A stretch of 36,591 bases of DNA from Muribaculaceae bacterium (GCA_022509225.1 JAFLTM010000011.1:1-36591), one strand, 5' to 3'; numbered from the stretch's first letter, positions 8,872-17,569 are shown. The notes: generated by a model from the letters alone, not told the origin. Numbers and translations are program-made.

Positions 8872-10341
8872 TCATTTATTCTTCTTTTTGGTGCCTTTTG
8901 CAAATCCTATCTGGGTCCTGACATTACGGAACCCTATATAAGACCTTTGTTCGTTCTGATATTCCCATTGACGAAGATCGCTACGAATATTCCTGGCCAC
9001 ATCTTTCCATGAACCACCCCTCACAATTTTCCGTTTCATCCGGTAGGGATCTTCAGGTGCTGCGTCATATCTGAATTCCGGATTCACATCCGATGTTATC
9101 TTATCTATACTTTCTGTATATGCGGTTGAGGTCCATTCGGAAACATTTCCGGCCATGTCATATAGTCCGAAATCATTTGGGGCATAGGTTCCCACAGGTG
9201 ATGTTATAACATGGCCATCCCGCACATAATCACCATCCATGGGTTTAAAATTGGCATAAAAACAGCCTCTCTCATCGTAGGGAAGAGTCTCTTCCCAGGG
9301 ATAGGGTGTTTCTGAATTTCCGGCTCTTGCTGCATATTCCCACTCCGCCTCCGTTGGAAGCCGGAACGGCTCTATATACACACCTTCCTTCCCTATTGAT
9401 CTTCTCAGAAAATCTGTACGCCAGTTTGAGAAGGCATTTGCCTGCTCCCAGCTTACTCCAACCACAGGATAATTGTTATAGCCGGCATGTGAAAAATACA
9501 TCCTTGTATATCTGTCGTTATTGGAATTGTCGAAATCATTGATCCAACAGGTAGTGTCCGGATAGACATTTACAATATATGTGTTGACAAAATCAAAATC
9601 TCCTGTCAATGGACGTGTAATTGTCTCCCTCACAATAGAGCCGTCTTCGGCATAATATGCAGTGTCTTTCGAGATTAAAGGAATTTCAACAGGCACCGGC
9701 AAATCGGTATTGTAGATCCTTGTGGCAGGATCAAGCCGATTCTTACGTTTTGCCGCCTCTGTGTGATTGTAGGTTTCATACCTGTAATTTAATTGAGTAG
9801 GGTCAAGCTCTCTTTTTCCTGTTATTGCATTAGTGCGATAAACACTTTCAATAGCCCTTTGCTCCTCTTCAGTCGGATTCCTCCATGGAATGGCCTTTGA
9901 CCAATTTATATATGGTGTCACAGGATTCCCCTCTTTATCCTCATCAATCTTAAATTCCTCATTCCCTCCAAAAGCTGGGTCTGCAAGTCTTTCACGGATA
10001 ATCGAGTCTCTCACCCAGAAAACAAATTGTTTGTACTTTGAATTGGTTATCTCCGTTTGATCCATCCAGAACGCATCTACCGATACTCCCCTCGGATCAG
10101 AAACAACTCCCGGTATTGAGTCCTCCTTTTTAGGACCCATTGCAATACTTCCACGGTCTATCAGTATCATCCCGTATGGATTAGGTTCAGTCAAGGATAC
10201 ACCTCCCACTCCCGTTACTTCTCCACCCGTTGCTACATTTCGGCTTCCAAAACATCCAGTGAGTGTGAATAGTGTCAAAGCTGACCCTATAAATCCCAAA
10301 ACCTTTAATGAAGCTATCTCAATTTTACAGGTTTGTTTCAT
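8872..10341 (-). CDS. gldK: GldK/PorK, type IX secretion ring lipoprotein (SUMF1/FGE-like fold)
   Basis: The 489-residue protein carries a lipoprotein signal with lipobox LTGC (lipidated Cys30). A formylglycine-generating-enzyme/SUMF1-type domain fills the rest. Landmarks are FWMDQTEITNSKYKQFVFW, FRLPTEAEWEYAARAGN, NDFGLYDMAGNVSEWTSTAY, RGGSWKDVARNIRSD and the closing IGFRNVRTQIG. The catalytic cysteines of true FGE enzymes are not apparent near GFRNVR, which fits a structural role. GldK forms the outer-membrane-anchored periplasmic ring with GldN. An insertion between the early QTEITNSKY segment and the LPTEAEWEY core (about residues 115-290) is typical of GldK. It lies 19 nt after porP and one base before gldL. 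Confidence 0.95.
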   Translation of the reverse strand: MKQTCKIEIASLKVLGFIGSALTLFTLTGCFGSRNVATGGEVTGVGGVSLTEPNPYGMILIDRGSIAMGPKKEDSIPGVVSDPRGVSVDAFWMDQTEITNSKYKQFVFWVRDSIIRERLADPAFGGNEEFKIDEDKEGNPVTPYINWSKAIPWRNPTEEEQRAIESVYRTNAITGKRELDPTQLNYRYETYNHTEAAKRKNRLDPATRIYNTDLPVPVEIPLISKDTAYYAEDGSIVRETITRPLTGDFDFVNTYIVNVYPDTTCWINDFDNSNNDRYTRMYFSHAGYNNYPVVGVSWEQANAFSNWRTDFLRRSIGKEGVYIEPFRLPTEAEWEYAARAGNSETPYPWEETLPYDERGCFYANFKPMDGDYVRDGHVITSPVGTYAPNDFGLYDMAGNVSEWTSTAYTESIDKITSDVNPEFRYDAAPEDPYRMKRKIVRGGSWKDVARNIRSDLRQWEYQNEQRSYIGFRNVRTQIGFAKGTKKKNK

Positions 10342-10360
10342 GAATCTGGTTATTTATTAA

Positions 10361-11359
10361 TCACATGATACGTATCGACCGTCGTGAATAGATATGTTTC
10401 TTATCAAAACCCAGCTTTATACGGTAGCCCAACACCAATTCATGGCTACCTTTTGAACCCTGTGAGAAATGTCCTGCCGGGATATCATATGCATATCCGA
10501 TAAAGATATTTTTGAAAGAAATGCCGAGCATGGCACTCACAGCATCGTTCAGCCTATAGGCCAATCCGAAATTCAACCATTTAGAATAGGTCGATTCTAA
10601 CTTGATTTCTGAGCAAAATCTCTTAAAATCGGATGCTATAAACAAAGCCGGTTGCAATGTAAATAACGTTTGAGGGATTGCAATATTGCCATCTGCACTA
10701 AAATATAATGTTGCCGGCAGTTTATTTAGAAAATTATAATTTAATGTGGAGGCACCATCTCCCTCTCTCATTTTAATGCTGGGAGAATTAAGATGCATCA
10801 CTGCAATTCCTATATTAAATGAATTTGTCTTATATGATATTCCGACTCCTATATCTAAGGCATTTCCCTTTGTCTTGAAAGAAGTTAGGTCATCGTTAAC
10901 TTCCATTGGTTGATAACTATCGCCTTCTTCCGGAGCAATTGTTTCCGGTTCACCTGTAAATCGTGACTGAATCCAGCCTATATCCACACCAAATGCAAAT
11001 GTTCCCTTTTTTAATTTTATCTGATAATTACCAAGAGCATCAACAACAAAATTGGAATAGCCACCGCAATTCAATTTAGAAACAGCAACACCGGCTCCAA
11101 TATATTTTGAACTTATCTCAATCGGTAGATCAATCACCCCTATAAAATTCCGGGCATAATCTTCAATACCGACATCTTGAAATCTTCCTCCCAGGTTTAT
11201 CCTAAGATATTCAGAATTTCCGGCCATCGAGGGATTATATAAACTTGAAAGATGATCTACCTGGGTGAATGAAAGTTGGGAGAAAGTATCAGCCTGAGAA
11301 TGTGTCTGAACCGACAGCAGACACAGCAACATAAAGATAATTTTCCCTACAAACTTCAT
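10361..11359 (-). CDS. porP: PorP/SprF family outer-membrane protein
   Basis: The 332-residue protein has a signal peptide (IIFMLLCLLSVQTHSQA). It continues with the family hallmark FSQLSFTQVDHLSSLYNPSMAGNSEYLRINLGGRFQ, then alternating beta strands to a terminal strand HELVLGYRIKLGFDKK. PorP/SprF proteins are 14-stranded outer-membrane barrels. In the T9SS locus this one serves the GldK-N machinery or a specific secreted partner. It is the second gene of the operon, 4 nt after porT and 19 nt before gldK, the usual porP-porK order. Several PorP paralogues usually exist per genome, so the porP symbol rests on this context. Confidence 0.9.
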   Translation of the reverse strand: MKFVGKIIFMLLCLLSVQTHSQADTFSQLSFTQVDHLSSLYNPSMAGNSEYLRINLGGRFQDVGIEDYARNFIGVIDLPIEISSKYIGAGVAVSKLNCGGYSNFVVDALGNYQIKLKKGTFAFGVDIGWIQSRFTGEPETIAPEEGDSYQPMEVNDDLTSFKTKGNALDIGVGISYKTNSFNIGIAVMHLNSPSIKMREGDGASTLNYNFLNKLPATLYFSADGNIAIPQTLFTLQPALFIASDFKRFCSEIKLESTYSKWLNFGLAYRLNDAVSAMLGISFKNIFIGYAYDIPAGHFSQGSKGSHELVLGYRIKLGFDKKHIYSRRSIRIM

Positions 11360-11363
11360 TCTG

Positions 11364-12113
11364 CTATTCGAAATAGAAAGTAAGCATCACCATATTGGAT
11401 TTTACCCTGCTTAATGATTTAGTGATTTTATACGTATGCATATCTTCTTCAAGTTCAGGTCTGTCATGGCGCAAAATGTCAGTGAGTCCGAAACAAAATT
11501 TCAATTCAGGAATCAGTTTGAAGAATGGAAGATAGAAGTCTGTACCGAAGCCAACACACAAATACGTGTCGCATGTGTTGAACACCAGATAATCAAGCCT
11601 CTTTTTTGTCACATCGAAAGTTTCCATAATTCCGGCAGTTATATATGGCCTTACGTTGTGTAGCCGTTCGCCGGAAAACTTTAAGTCAAGGGGAGTGACA
11701 ATATAGGCTGACTTCACATCCTGACGCATTATCATCCCTGTTTCGTATTCTCGCATCACAACTCCCTTTCCTCCAAAATAGAGGCCGGGTGAAAATCTTA
11801 GGTTAACATATTTATGAAGCTTAAGGTCGACAAGAAAATTAATGCAGAAACCCGGTGAAAAGCTTGGCACTTCCATCGACCATTTTTCTCCATCAGGTGT
11901 GATAAAGCCATTATGAGTGAATTTCAAATCCTGGAAATGCATGCCGACTGAAAATCCAAGATGCCATTTTTTTAAATCCGCATATTGCCTGTTTTGCAAT
12001 TTTTCTATAGGTTTGCCATCGGATATGGCGAAGGTGGCCGACGTAATTAGAAATACAATCAACCTTTGAAAAAAAATTTTGGCTATCTTTGATTGTGAAA
12101 TGAAAAGTCTCAT
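11364..12113 (-). CDS. porT: PorT-family outer-membrane beta-barrel protein
   Basis: The 249-residue protein has a signal peptide (about 1-30, RLIVFLITSATFA). A small beta-barrel follows with PorT-like landmarks: KKWHLGFSVGMHFQDLKF, VNLRFSPGLYFGGKGVV, NVRPYITAGIMETFDV, and the last strands FKLIPELKFCFGLTDIL and SNMVMLTFYFE. PorT is needed for T9SS function, probably in assembly of the outer-membrane part. Here it is the first gene of the T9SS operon, 4 nt upstream of porP, which strengthens the call. The start ATG gives a good signal peptide. It is divergent from dgt (63 bp between starts). No convincing promoter was found on the minus strand upstream. Confidence 0.85.
   Translation of the reverse strand: MRLFISQSKIAKIFFQRLIVFLITSATFAISDGKPIEKLQNRQYADLKKWHLGFSVGMHFQDLKFTHNGFITPDGEKWSMEVPSFSPGFCINFLVDLKLHKYVNLRFSPGLYFGGKGVVMREYETGMIMRQDVKSAYIVTPLDLKFSGERLHNVRPYITAGIMETFDVTKKRLDYLVFNTCDTYLCVGFGTDFYLPFFKLIPELKFCFGLTDILRHDRPELEEDMHTYKITKSLSRVKSNMVMLTFYFE
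12084..12091 (+). promoter_or_regulatory. Candidate -7 element for dgt
   Basis: TATCTTTG fits TAnnTTTG and lies inside the first codons of the divergent porT gene, about 85 bases before the dgt start. The only nearby TTTG upstream (12065-12068) is 15 bp away, shorter than the usual 19-21, so the match is incomplete. Confidence 0.35.
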
Positions 12114-12176
12114 TTAAAATATAACGACACGGTTCTTTTCATATTGCCATCTTTTTGCCTTAACAATAGATGATTC

Positions 12177-13496
12177 ATGATGAATTGGGAAAGATTGATT
12201 AGTGACAGACGACTAGGGCTCGAAGAACTTCACGACAACAACAACCAGATAAGAAGTGACTTCCAGCGTGATTATGACCGTCTGATCTTTTCTTCACCCT
12301 TCAGACGACTTCAAAACAAGACTCAGGTGTTCCCCTTGCCGGGGAGTGTCTTTGTGCATAATCGTCTGACACATAGTTTGGAAGTATCAACTGTGGGGCG
12401 CTCATTGTCAAAAGAGGTAATCAGGCGGCTTGAACATATTAATAAACAAGAGTTTGACCTGTTGAAACATATTCCTGACATTGTAGCAACCGCTTGTCTG
12501 TGTCACGATCTTGGGAATCCCCCTTTCGGCCATTCCGGAGAAAAAACGATATCAACATGGTTCAGCGAAGGGCCGGGGGTCGATCTTAAAAACCATCTCA
12601 GTATCCAACAATGGATGGATTTTGTGAATTTTGAAGGAAACGCCAACTCTTTCAGATTGCTGACAAATCAATTTGTGGGAAGGAGAAAAGGTGGGTTCGC
12701 CATGACATACAGCACCCTCGGAGCACTTATTAAATATCCGTGGTCGTCGGAACACGCGGGCTACAAAGGAAAATTCGGTTACTTTCAAAGTGAAGAATCA
12801 ACATATAGAAAAGTGGCTGAATGGCTTGACATCCCGGAACTTTCAAATGGTGTCTTCGCTCGCCATCCTCTTGTCTATCTCATGGAAGCGGCAGACGATA
12901 TCTGTTACCAGATTATGGATATTGAAGATGCGCACAGACTCGGAATTTTAACAACTAAAGAATCAACCCTGTTCCTATTGAATTTTTTTGACGCCGACCG
13001 AAAGGGAAAATTGGAACGGGGCATGAACTATCTGACTGATCCTAATGAAAAAATCGGGTATCTGAGATCGGCTGTGATTGGTGAGACTGTTGAAAGTTGT
13101 GCCGATACATTTGTCTACAATCTTGACAAGATCATGTCAGGTGAGCATGTCGGGTCTCTCGTCGATATAATGGCTGATAAGCTTGCGAATGCCTACCGGG
13201 ATTGCTCCGCAATGGCATACGAACGTATCTATTGTGCCCCTGATGTTGTGGATGTTGATCTGGCGGGACACCGGATTCTTACTTATCTCTTAGATAAATT
13301 GATGGATGCGGTTTTAAATCCCGAAAAAAATTACAGTAAGCTCCTGCTCAGCAAAATGCCTAAGCAATACGATATTAATTCCCCGACGCTATATGGACGC
13401 ATTCAAGCGGTGCTTGACCACATTTCCGGAATGACCGACGTTTATGCGCTCGACCTTTTCAGGAAACTTAACGGTCATTCATTGCCTGCAGTTTAG
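12177..13496 (+). CDS. dgt: Deoxyguanosinetriphosphate triphosphohydrolase (dGTPase)
   Basis: The 439-residue cytosolic HD-domain enzyme hydrolyses dGTP to deoxyguanosine and triphosphate, tuning the dNTP pool. The HD metal site is intact: RLTHSLEVS (H66), CLCHDLGNPPFGHSGE (H110-D111, then H118) and a later EAADDICYQIMDIED. FRRLQNKTQVFPLP near the N-terminus is a dGTPase signature. The length fits the Bacteroidetes-type family. Two ATGs are adjacent (ATGATG), so the start may be 12177 or 12180. The TPM-domain gene begins 13 nt downstream, so they are probably co-transcribed. Confidence 0.94.
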   Translation: MMNWERLISDRRLGLEELHDNNNQIRSDFQRDYDRLIFSSPFRRLQNKTQVFPLPGSVFVHNRLTHSLEVSTVGRSLSKEVIRRLEHINKQEFDLLKHIPDIVATACLCHDLGNPPFGHSGEKTISTWFSEGPGVDLKNHLSIQQWMDFVNFEGNANSFRLLTNQFVGRRKGGFAMTYSTLGALIKYPWSSEHAGYKGKFGYFQSEESTYRKVAEWLDIPELSNGVFARHPLVYLMEAADDICYQIMDIEDAHRLGILTTKESTLFLLNFFDADRKGKLERGMNYLTDPNEKIGYLRSAVIGETVESCADTFVYNLDKIMSGEHVGSLVDIMADKLANAYRDCSAMAYERIYCAPDVVDVDLAGHRILTYLLDKLMDAVLNPEKNYSKLLLSKMPKQYDINSPTLYGRIQAVLDHISGMTDVYALDLFRKLNGHSLPAV

Positions 13497-13509
13497 ACAA
13501 CATTTTGAA

Positions 13510-14790
13510 ATGAGAAATAGAAATAAAGCAAACATCATATTATCGATTTTTTTTGCATGCTTTGCGTTGATGTCATTTGGGATGAATTATTCGCCTTCAG
13601 ACATAATCAATCCCAATATTGCAGACCGTAGCCAATATCTTGCAGATCCCGAACATCTGGTCAGCACACAGGCGAAATCAAGGGTGAATTCAACACTTTG
13701 GAATCTCCGGCAAGCCACCGGAACAGAAGTTGTGATGGTGGTTGTGCCAAACACCGGTGACTACACTGAAGAAGACTTCGCAACTAAATTATTTGATGAA
13801 TGGAAAATCGGTAAATCTGATAAAGACAACGGTGTGTTGATTTTGATTGTGCCCGGTCAAAGAGCAGCAAGAATAGCAACCGGCTACGGGGTCGAGGGTA
13901 TAATACCTGATATTTCTGCTAAAAAAATAATCGATCGGTCAATAATACCTTATATGAGGAATAACGATCTTGACGGAGCTGCGCTTGCGGTGGCTAAGGA
14001 TATATCGGCAGTGTTAAGTGATCCTGAGGCAGCTGCCGAATTGAAAAGTTCACGAAAAGAAATATGGGAGGAAACACCTGAAAGCGACATCACAGTTGAA
14101 GACATATTTTATCTTGCAATTACTCTGGCAATTGGGGTTTTCCTTTTTGGTATGGGGAAATTCTTTTATGATTCTAACCGGTTCAGAAAGCGCGACCGAT
14201 ATGAAAGAGCCATAGGCTGGCACCGTGAGAAAAGTTCTTATCTGTTTTATGCGATAACTTCTCTAGGACTCGGTCTGATACCATATTGGCTCGCGCGTAG
14301 AAAATATAACCTTGCCAGAAACAAACCGTATGATTGCCCTGCATGCCGTGGAAAAATGCATAAATTAAGTGAGGAAGAAGATAACAATCTGTTAAGTCCT
14401 TCCCAGGATTTTGAAGAGAAACTTAACACGGTGGATTACGATGTATGGGTCTGTGACCAATGTGGCACTGTGGAAAGATATGCTTTCCCAACCCGTCAGA
14501 TGAAATATTTTAAGTGTCCTAATTGCCAAACTGTGGCAATGTGTCTGACGAGCGACAGGGTTGTTATACCGCCCACTACTAAATCAACCGGTACCGGCGA
14601 AAGGACTTATGAATGCAAGTATTGTGGTTTCAGAAAAAAAGACCGTTATTCTATCCCACCAAAAACTGATGTGGGACCTGCAATAGCTGCCGGCTCAATC
14701 CTTGGATCAGGAAGACACGGAGGTGGAGGATTCGGTGGAGGATTCGGTGGAGGAAGAACCGGCGGAGGTGGGGCAACCGGCAGGTGGTGA
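13510..14790 (+). CDS. TPM-domain membrane protein with two zinc-ribbon-like modules (YgcG-like)
   Basis: The 426-residue protein has a signal peptide (1-24, ILSIFFACFALMSFG) and a TPM domain (about 35-170, QATGTEVVMVVVP...TGYGVEGIIPD). Two hydrophobic segments follow (about 200-219 and 244-262), separated by a very basic loop. Then come four CxxC pairs (C276/279, C315/318, C336/339, C369/372) that read as two zinc ribbons, and a tail of GGGFGGGFGGG repeats. The ORF track starts at 13444. The ATG at 13510 is preferred because it begins the signal peptide and clears the dgt coding region. TPM/YgcG proteins are widespread in bacteria with unclear function; some plant relatives act in photosystem repair. 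No enzymatic role is assigned. The location of the zinc ribbons relative to the membrane is unclear. Confidence 0.85.
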   Translation: MRNRNKANIILSIFFACFALMSFGMNYSPSDIINPNIADRSQYLADPEHLVSTQAKSRVNSTLWNLRQATGTEVVMVVVPNTGDYTEEDFATKLFDEWKIGKSDKDNGVLILIVPGQRAARIATGYGVEGIIPDISAKKIIDRSIIPYMRNNDLDGAALAVAKDISAVLSDPEAAAELKSSRKEIWEETPESDITVEDIFYLAITLAIGVFLFGMGKFFYDSNRFRKRDRYERAIGWHREKSSYLFYAITSLGLGLIPYWLARRKYNLARNKPYDCPACRGKMHKLSEEEDNNLLSPSQDFEEKLNTVDYDVWVCDQCGTVERYAFPTRQMKYFKCPNCQTVAMCLTSDRVVIPPTTKSTGTGERTYECKYCGFRKKDRYSIPPKTDVGPAIAAGSILGSGRHGGGGFGGGFGGGRTGGGGATGRW

Positions 14791-14830
14791 AAGTTATGTC
14801 AGTAATTTTGATAAAAGCATTTGGTTCTTT

Positions 14831-15895
14831 CTATGGCATGCGCCGTAATCTAAGTTTTGAAGACTGGTAAGGAAACTGGAACAGAAGCGTTTCACCTTCT
14901 CCACGCTGAGCCCTGATCTCATATTTCAGTTTTTCTTTCATGGAATCAGTCCACTCCACATCATATAGACCCCGGAAGGGAGTGGGATGAAGAACGATTT
15001 TCTCATCACCGGGTGTCCAGGCATTTTGGTTGACAACTGCACCATCCAAATAGAGGAATATATAATCATCTCCATTTTTAATACATGCCATAACATACTG
15101 GCCACCCATTTTCAAAAGAGATTCCTCCAGATCTCGATCATAGATGGTCCAATATCCTTCCATCATATCGTTGCTTTGAGATAAATATTCATCAATCTTA
15201 TCTTTTATAAATGGCAACCTATTTCTTTCGTTGTCGCTGTCAGAAACCAGGGTGCACGCAATGTCATCTATCACAAGTCTGGCACCCCATCCGGCTATAT
15301 ACCCGAACCCGGTTAACAAATCTTTTCCAAGGGAAAGATTAAATATTTCCTGAATGCCTGTGTCTCCTCCTTTTATTCCTATAATTCCCTCATTAACTGT
15401 GACCTTCCAGATATTGTCTTTGTCGTATGGATTAAATCCGCTGATAAATTTCTTTGCATGAGAGCTTCCATCACTTAATTTATAAACCCGGATATCCAGA
15501 CAAGGTGTGGGTTCGGGCAGCGTTTCTTCCTCATTTCCCTGCATCATGACCACAACTGTGTCAGCAGGTGTGGTTATAAAAAATCCCCATTTAGGATTCT
15601 TAACATGGTTTTTTCTTCCGTCAGAATCATAATAGGGATATTTCTTAAGTGGATTGGCGTTTTCATTTTTTGCCCTAAAGACTATCTCTATCTTATTTAT
15701 ATCCTCTCCAAATTTCAGATAATCAAACTGTAAAGTATCGGTTAGATTCTCTATCACGAGACCTTCCTCACAACCATATCTGAATGGAGCGAATCCCCTT
15801 GTTTTGTTTAGATAAAGTGTCGTTTCATTTGCAGCTAAACAATCCGCAGCTAAACATGCAAGTAACATCAGGAATAAAAATAATCTTGTTTTCAT
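14831..15895 (-). CDS. Exported protein of unknown function
   Basis: The 354-residue product starts with a clean signal peptide (LFLFLMLLACLAADCLA). The mature part is rich in beta-like stretches and aromatic residues (LQFDYLKFGEDINKIEIVFRAKN, WGFFITTPADTVVVMMQ, MEGYWTIYDRDLEESLLKMGG). I do not recognise a family. The phrases YWTIYDRDLEE and YVMACIKNGDDYIFLYLDG suggest a C-terminal small beta-domain that could bind a ligand, but this is a guess. It is the last gene of the pyrE operon and overlaps the LysE-type gene by 4 nt (ATGA). It converges on the TPM gene with a 40-bp gap in which no terminator is evident. Confidence 0.8.
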   Translation of the reverse strand: MKTRLFLFLMLLACLAADCLAANETTLYLNKTRGFAPFRYGCEEGLVIENLTDTLQFDYLKFGEDINKIEIVFRAKNENANPLKKYPYYDSDGRKNHVKNPKWGFFITTPADTVVVMMQGNEEETLPEPTPCLDIRVYKLSDGSSHAKKFISGFNPYDKDNIWKVTVNEGIIGIKGGDTGIQEIFNLSLGKDLLTGFGYIAGWGARLVIDDIACTLVSDSDNERNRLPFIKDKIDEYLSQSNDMMEGYWTIYDRDLEESLLKMGGQYVMACIKNGDDYIFLYLDGAVVNQNAWTPGDEKIVLHPTPFRGLYDVEWTDSMKEKLKYEIRAQRGEGETLLFQFPYQSSKLRLRRMP

Positions 15896-16551
15896 CCTTG
15901 CACAAGATTTGAAATCCCTGTATAAATACCCACAAAAGCAAAAAGGAGGATAACCACACCTATTATCCGGTTAATTAGCCACATGGAACGAACATTAAAA
16001 TGTGCTCTCAGTTTATTAACAGAAAATGTTACAAATTCCCACCACAGAATAGCACCTGCAAATATTGCAAGATATCCTGCGATGTAATAGTAAAAGCTTA
16101 TTTCCGGTATAGAAAAGTTAAATCTTGCGAAAAGTCCTATTATCAAGAAAAGAATCAACGGATTTGAAAACGTAAACAAGAATCCCCCGAGAATATTTTT
16201 ATGGGGCGAGACATGGCTGATTTCTTCTGACTGTGACTTTAATGTGGCGGCAGGATTTTTTTTAAAAAGATAGATGGCGAATGCAATTAGCACAACACTG
16301 CCCACAAGTTGAATCACATTCTGATTCCTTTCGAGGAATTCTTCTATGAACGAGAGTCCAAAACCGGTCAAGATGCAATATATAAGATCTGACAGCGCAG
16401 CTCCGATACCGGTGTAGAGACCTGTTTTGCGTCCCTTATAAAGAGTGCGTTGGATACATAGGATTCCCACCGGACCCATCGGTGCGGATATAAGTATGCC
16501 GATAGCAATACCTCTCCAGAGCACATAGAATAAACTGTCGAAAAAAAGCAT
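15892..16551 (-). CDS. LysE-family translocator
   Basis: A 219-residue inner-membrane protein with about six helices. The first helix and loop GIAIGILISAPMGPVGILCIQRTLYKGRKTGLYTGIGAALSDLIYC is the LysE/RhtB signature. The FTFSNPLILFLIIGLF segment matches the conserved asparagine-proline region of the fourth helix. Family members export amino acids and related small molecules by proton antiport; the substrate here is unknown. The ORF track starts at a TTG (16569). The ATG six codons in (16551) is preferred and leaves 19 nt after the upstream gene. Its stop overlaps the start of the exported-protein gene by 4 nt. Confidence 0.88.
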   Translation of the reverse strand: MLFFDSLFYVLWRGIAIGILISAPMGPVGILCIQRTLYKGRKTGLYTGIGAALSDLIYCILTGFGLSFIEEFLERNQNVIQLVGSVVLIAFAIYLFKKNPAATLKSQSEEISHVSPHKNILGGFLFTFSNPLILFLIIGLFARFNFSIPEISFYYYIAGYLAIFAGAILWWEFVTFSVNKLRAHFNVRSMWLINRIIGVVILLFAFVGIYTGISNLVQG

Positions 16552-16570
16552 ACACCGACTATTGCACAAT

Positions 16571-17095
16571 TTAATTTGTTATCAGGTATCCACCTGAAAC
16601 ACTTGCGACACACCTGTATGATTTGAGGGCATATTTGTATTTTCCGGTTGCAGCCATTCCTCCAATGGGGGCACCTCTCTGCATTGTCACATCATAGACA
16701 GATTCACAAACCGGACATCGGGCCATATAATTTTCATCATCTATCACCACCCTGACATTTGATTGCCTTTCAACAGGGCAGGCAAGATCATACGCCATTA
16801 GTGCCGTTGAACTACCAGAGAACGGGTCAAGCCCTTCTATCAACAGAACGCCTCCAAAGCCCGTTGCACTTGTTGAAGTGTAAGGAAAGCCTGAAGGCAG
16901 TTTGACATCAGATGATAAAATAAAATTGCGAAATGAACCGAATCCCGAAACTCCGTAGGTGTTCCACAAACCTGAATTCTCCAGCGAGATATTGACAGGC
17001 TGATTTGGAATCCTGTCGCTGTCTACTGAATCACAGCTTGTTGTCAATAAATAGCTTAAAAATAAATAAATTGATATTTTTATTCCAGGCTTCAT
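16571..17095 (-). CDS. Rieske-like lipoprotein lacking the canonical histidine ligands
   Basis: The 174-residue protein has a lipoprotein signal (FLSYLLTTSC, lipid on Cys21) and a C-terminal domain laid out like a Rieske [2Fe-2S] protein. Box 1 is ACPVE where CxH is expected (C106, Val108). Box 2 is CPVCESVYD where CPxHxSxYD is expected (C127, Cys130). GAPIGGMAAT and ALKSYRC then match the usual G-x-P-x-xGPA and L-x-x-Y tail. Both histidines are therefore missing, while C106, C127, C130 and C162 could form an all-cysteine site. Whether a cluster, zinc or nothing is bound cannot be told. It overlaps the SRPBCC gene by 4 nt (ATGA) and precedes the LysE-type gene. Confidence 0.75.
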   Translation of the reverse strand: MKPGIKISIYLFLSYLLTTSCDSVDSDRIPNQPVNISLENSGLWNTYGVSGFGSFRNFILSSDVKLPSGFPYTSTSATGFGGVLLIEGLDPFSGSSTALMAYDLACPVERQSNVRVVIDDENYMARCPVCESVYDVTMQRGAPIGGMAATGKYKYALKSYRCVASVSGGYLITN

Positions 17096-17529
17096 GCGAA
17101 TGGAATGGCGCCCAGGACTTCTCCGAACTGGTTTGCCATTTTTTGTATTTGACCACCCACCATCGGTTTCAACATAACCGGGATGTCGATCTCGATGTCC
17201 ACACGAGCTTTCGATTCCGTTTCACCTTCCGGCTTCACATGCATTGCCAACGACATTGCAATGGGTATTCCCTCTCCATTTAGCTTGATTAATTCCGGTG
17301 GCCTCTTCTCTACAACTCGGAATATCAAAGACCCCATCGGGCCACCCGGAACCTCTATTGAGTCGGCTGTGATTTTGATGTTATCAAACATCTGCCGCTT
17401 GTCTGCAGGTATCTTGTCGGGCGATACTTTATCAAGCATTGTCCTTAGATTCTCAAGATTTGAAATCTTGGAAAAAACTGTTGAGGCATCCGCTTTCAAT
17501 GTAACCTCCGGTGATGAATATGTAGTCAT
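17092..17529 (-). CDS. SRPBCC (START/Bet v1-like) family protein
   Basis: The 145-residue cytosolic protein matches the SRPBCC helix-grip fold. The opening MTTYSSPEVTLKADASTVFSKISNLENL is the strand and helix typical of polyketide-cyclase/START-like proteins. The last helix LKPMVGGQIQKMANQFGEVL closes the hydrophobic cavity. Such proteins bind small hydrophobic ligands, and no ligand can be proposed here. It lies 40 nt downstream of pyrE, a neighbour arrangement recalled from other Bacteroidales genomes, and overlaps the Rieske-like gene by 4 nt, implying translational coupling. Confidence 0.82.
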   Translation of the reverse strand: MTTYSSPEVTLKADASTVFSKISNLENLRTMLDKVSPDKIPADKRQMFDNIKITADSIEVPGGPMGSLIFRVVEKRPPELIKLNGEGIPIAMSLAMHVKPEGETESKARVDIEIDIPVMLKPMVGGQIQKMANQFGEVLGAIPFA

Positions 17530-17569
17530 GGTGAATCTTTTTTATGTTCCCTTTCTATGAAACATGTTT

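Noticed and set aside
14700-14790. GGTGGAGGATTCGGTGGAGG-type repeats as a tandem repeat locus
   Set aside because: They encode the Gly-rich tail common in TPM/YgcG proteins and are explained by the coding sequence.
17183-17560. 125-residue plus-strand ORF
   Set aside because: It is antisense to the SRPBCC gene and crosses the gap to pyrE, with no recognisable domain.
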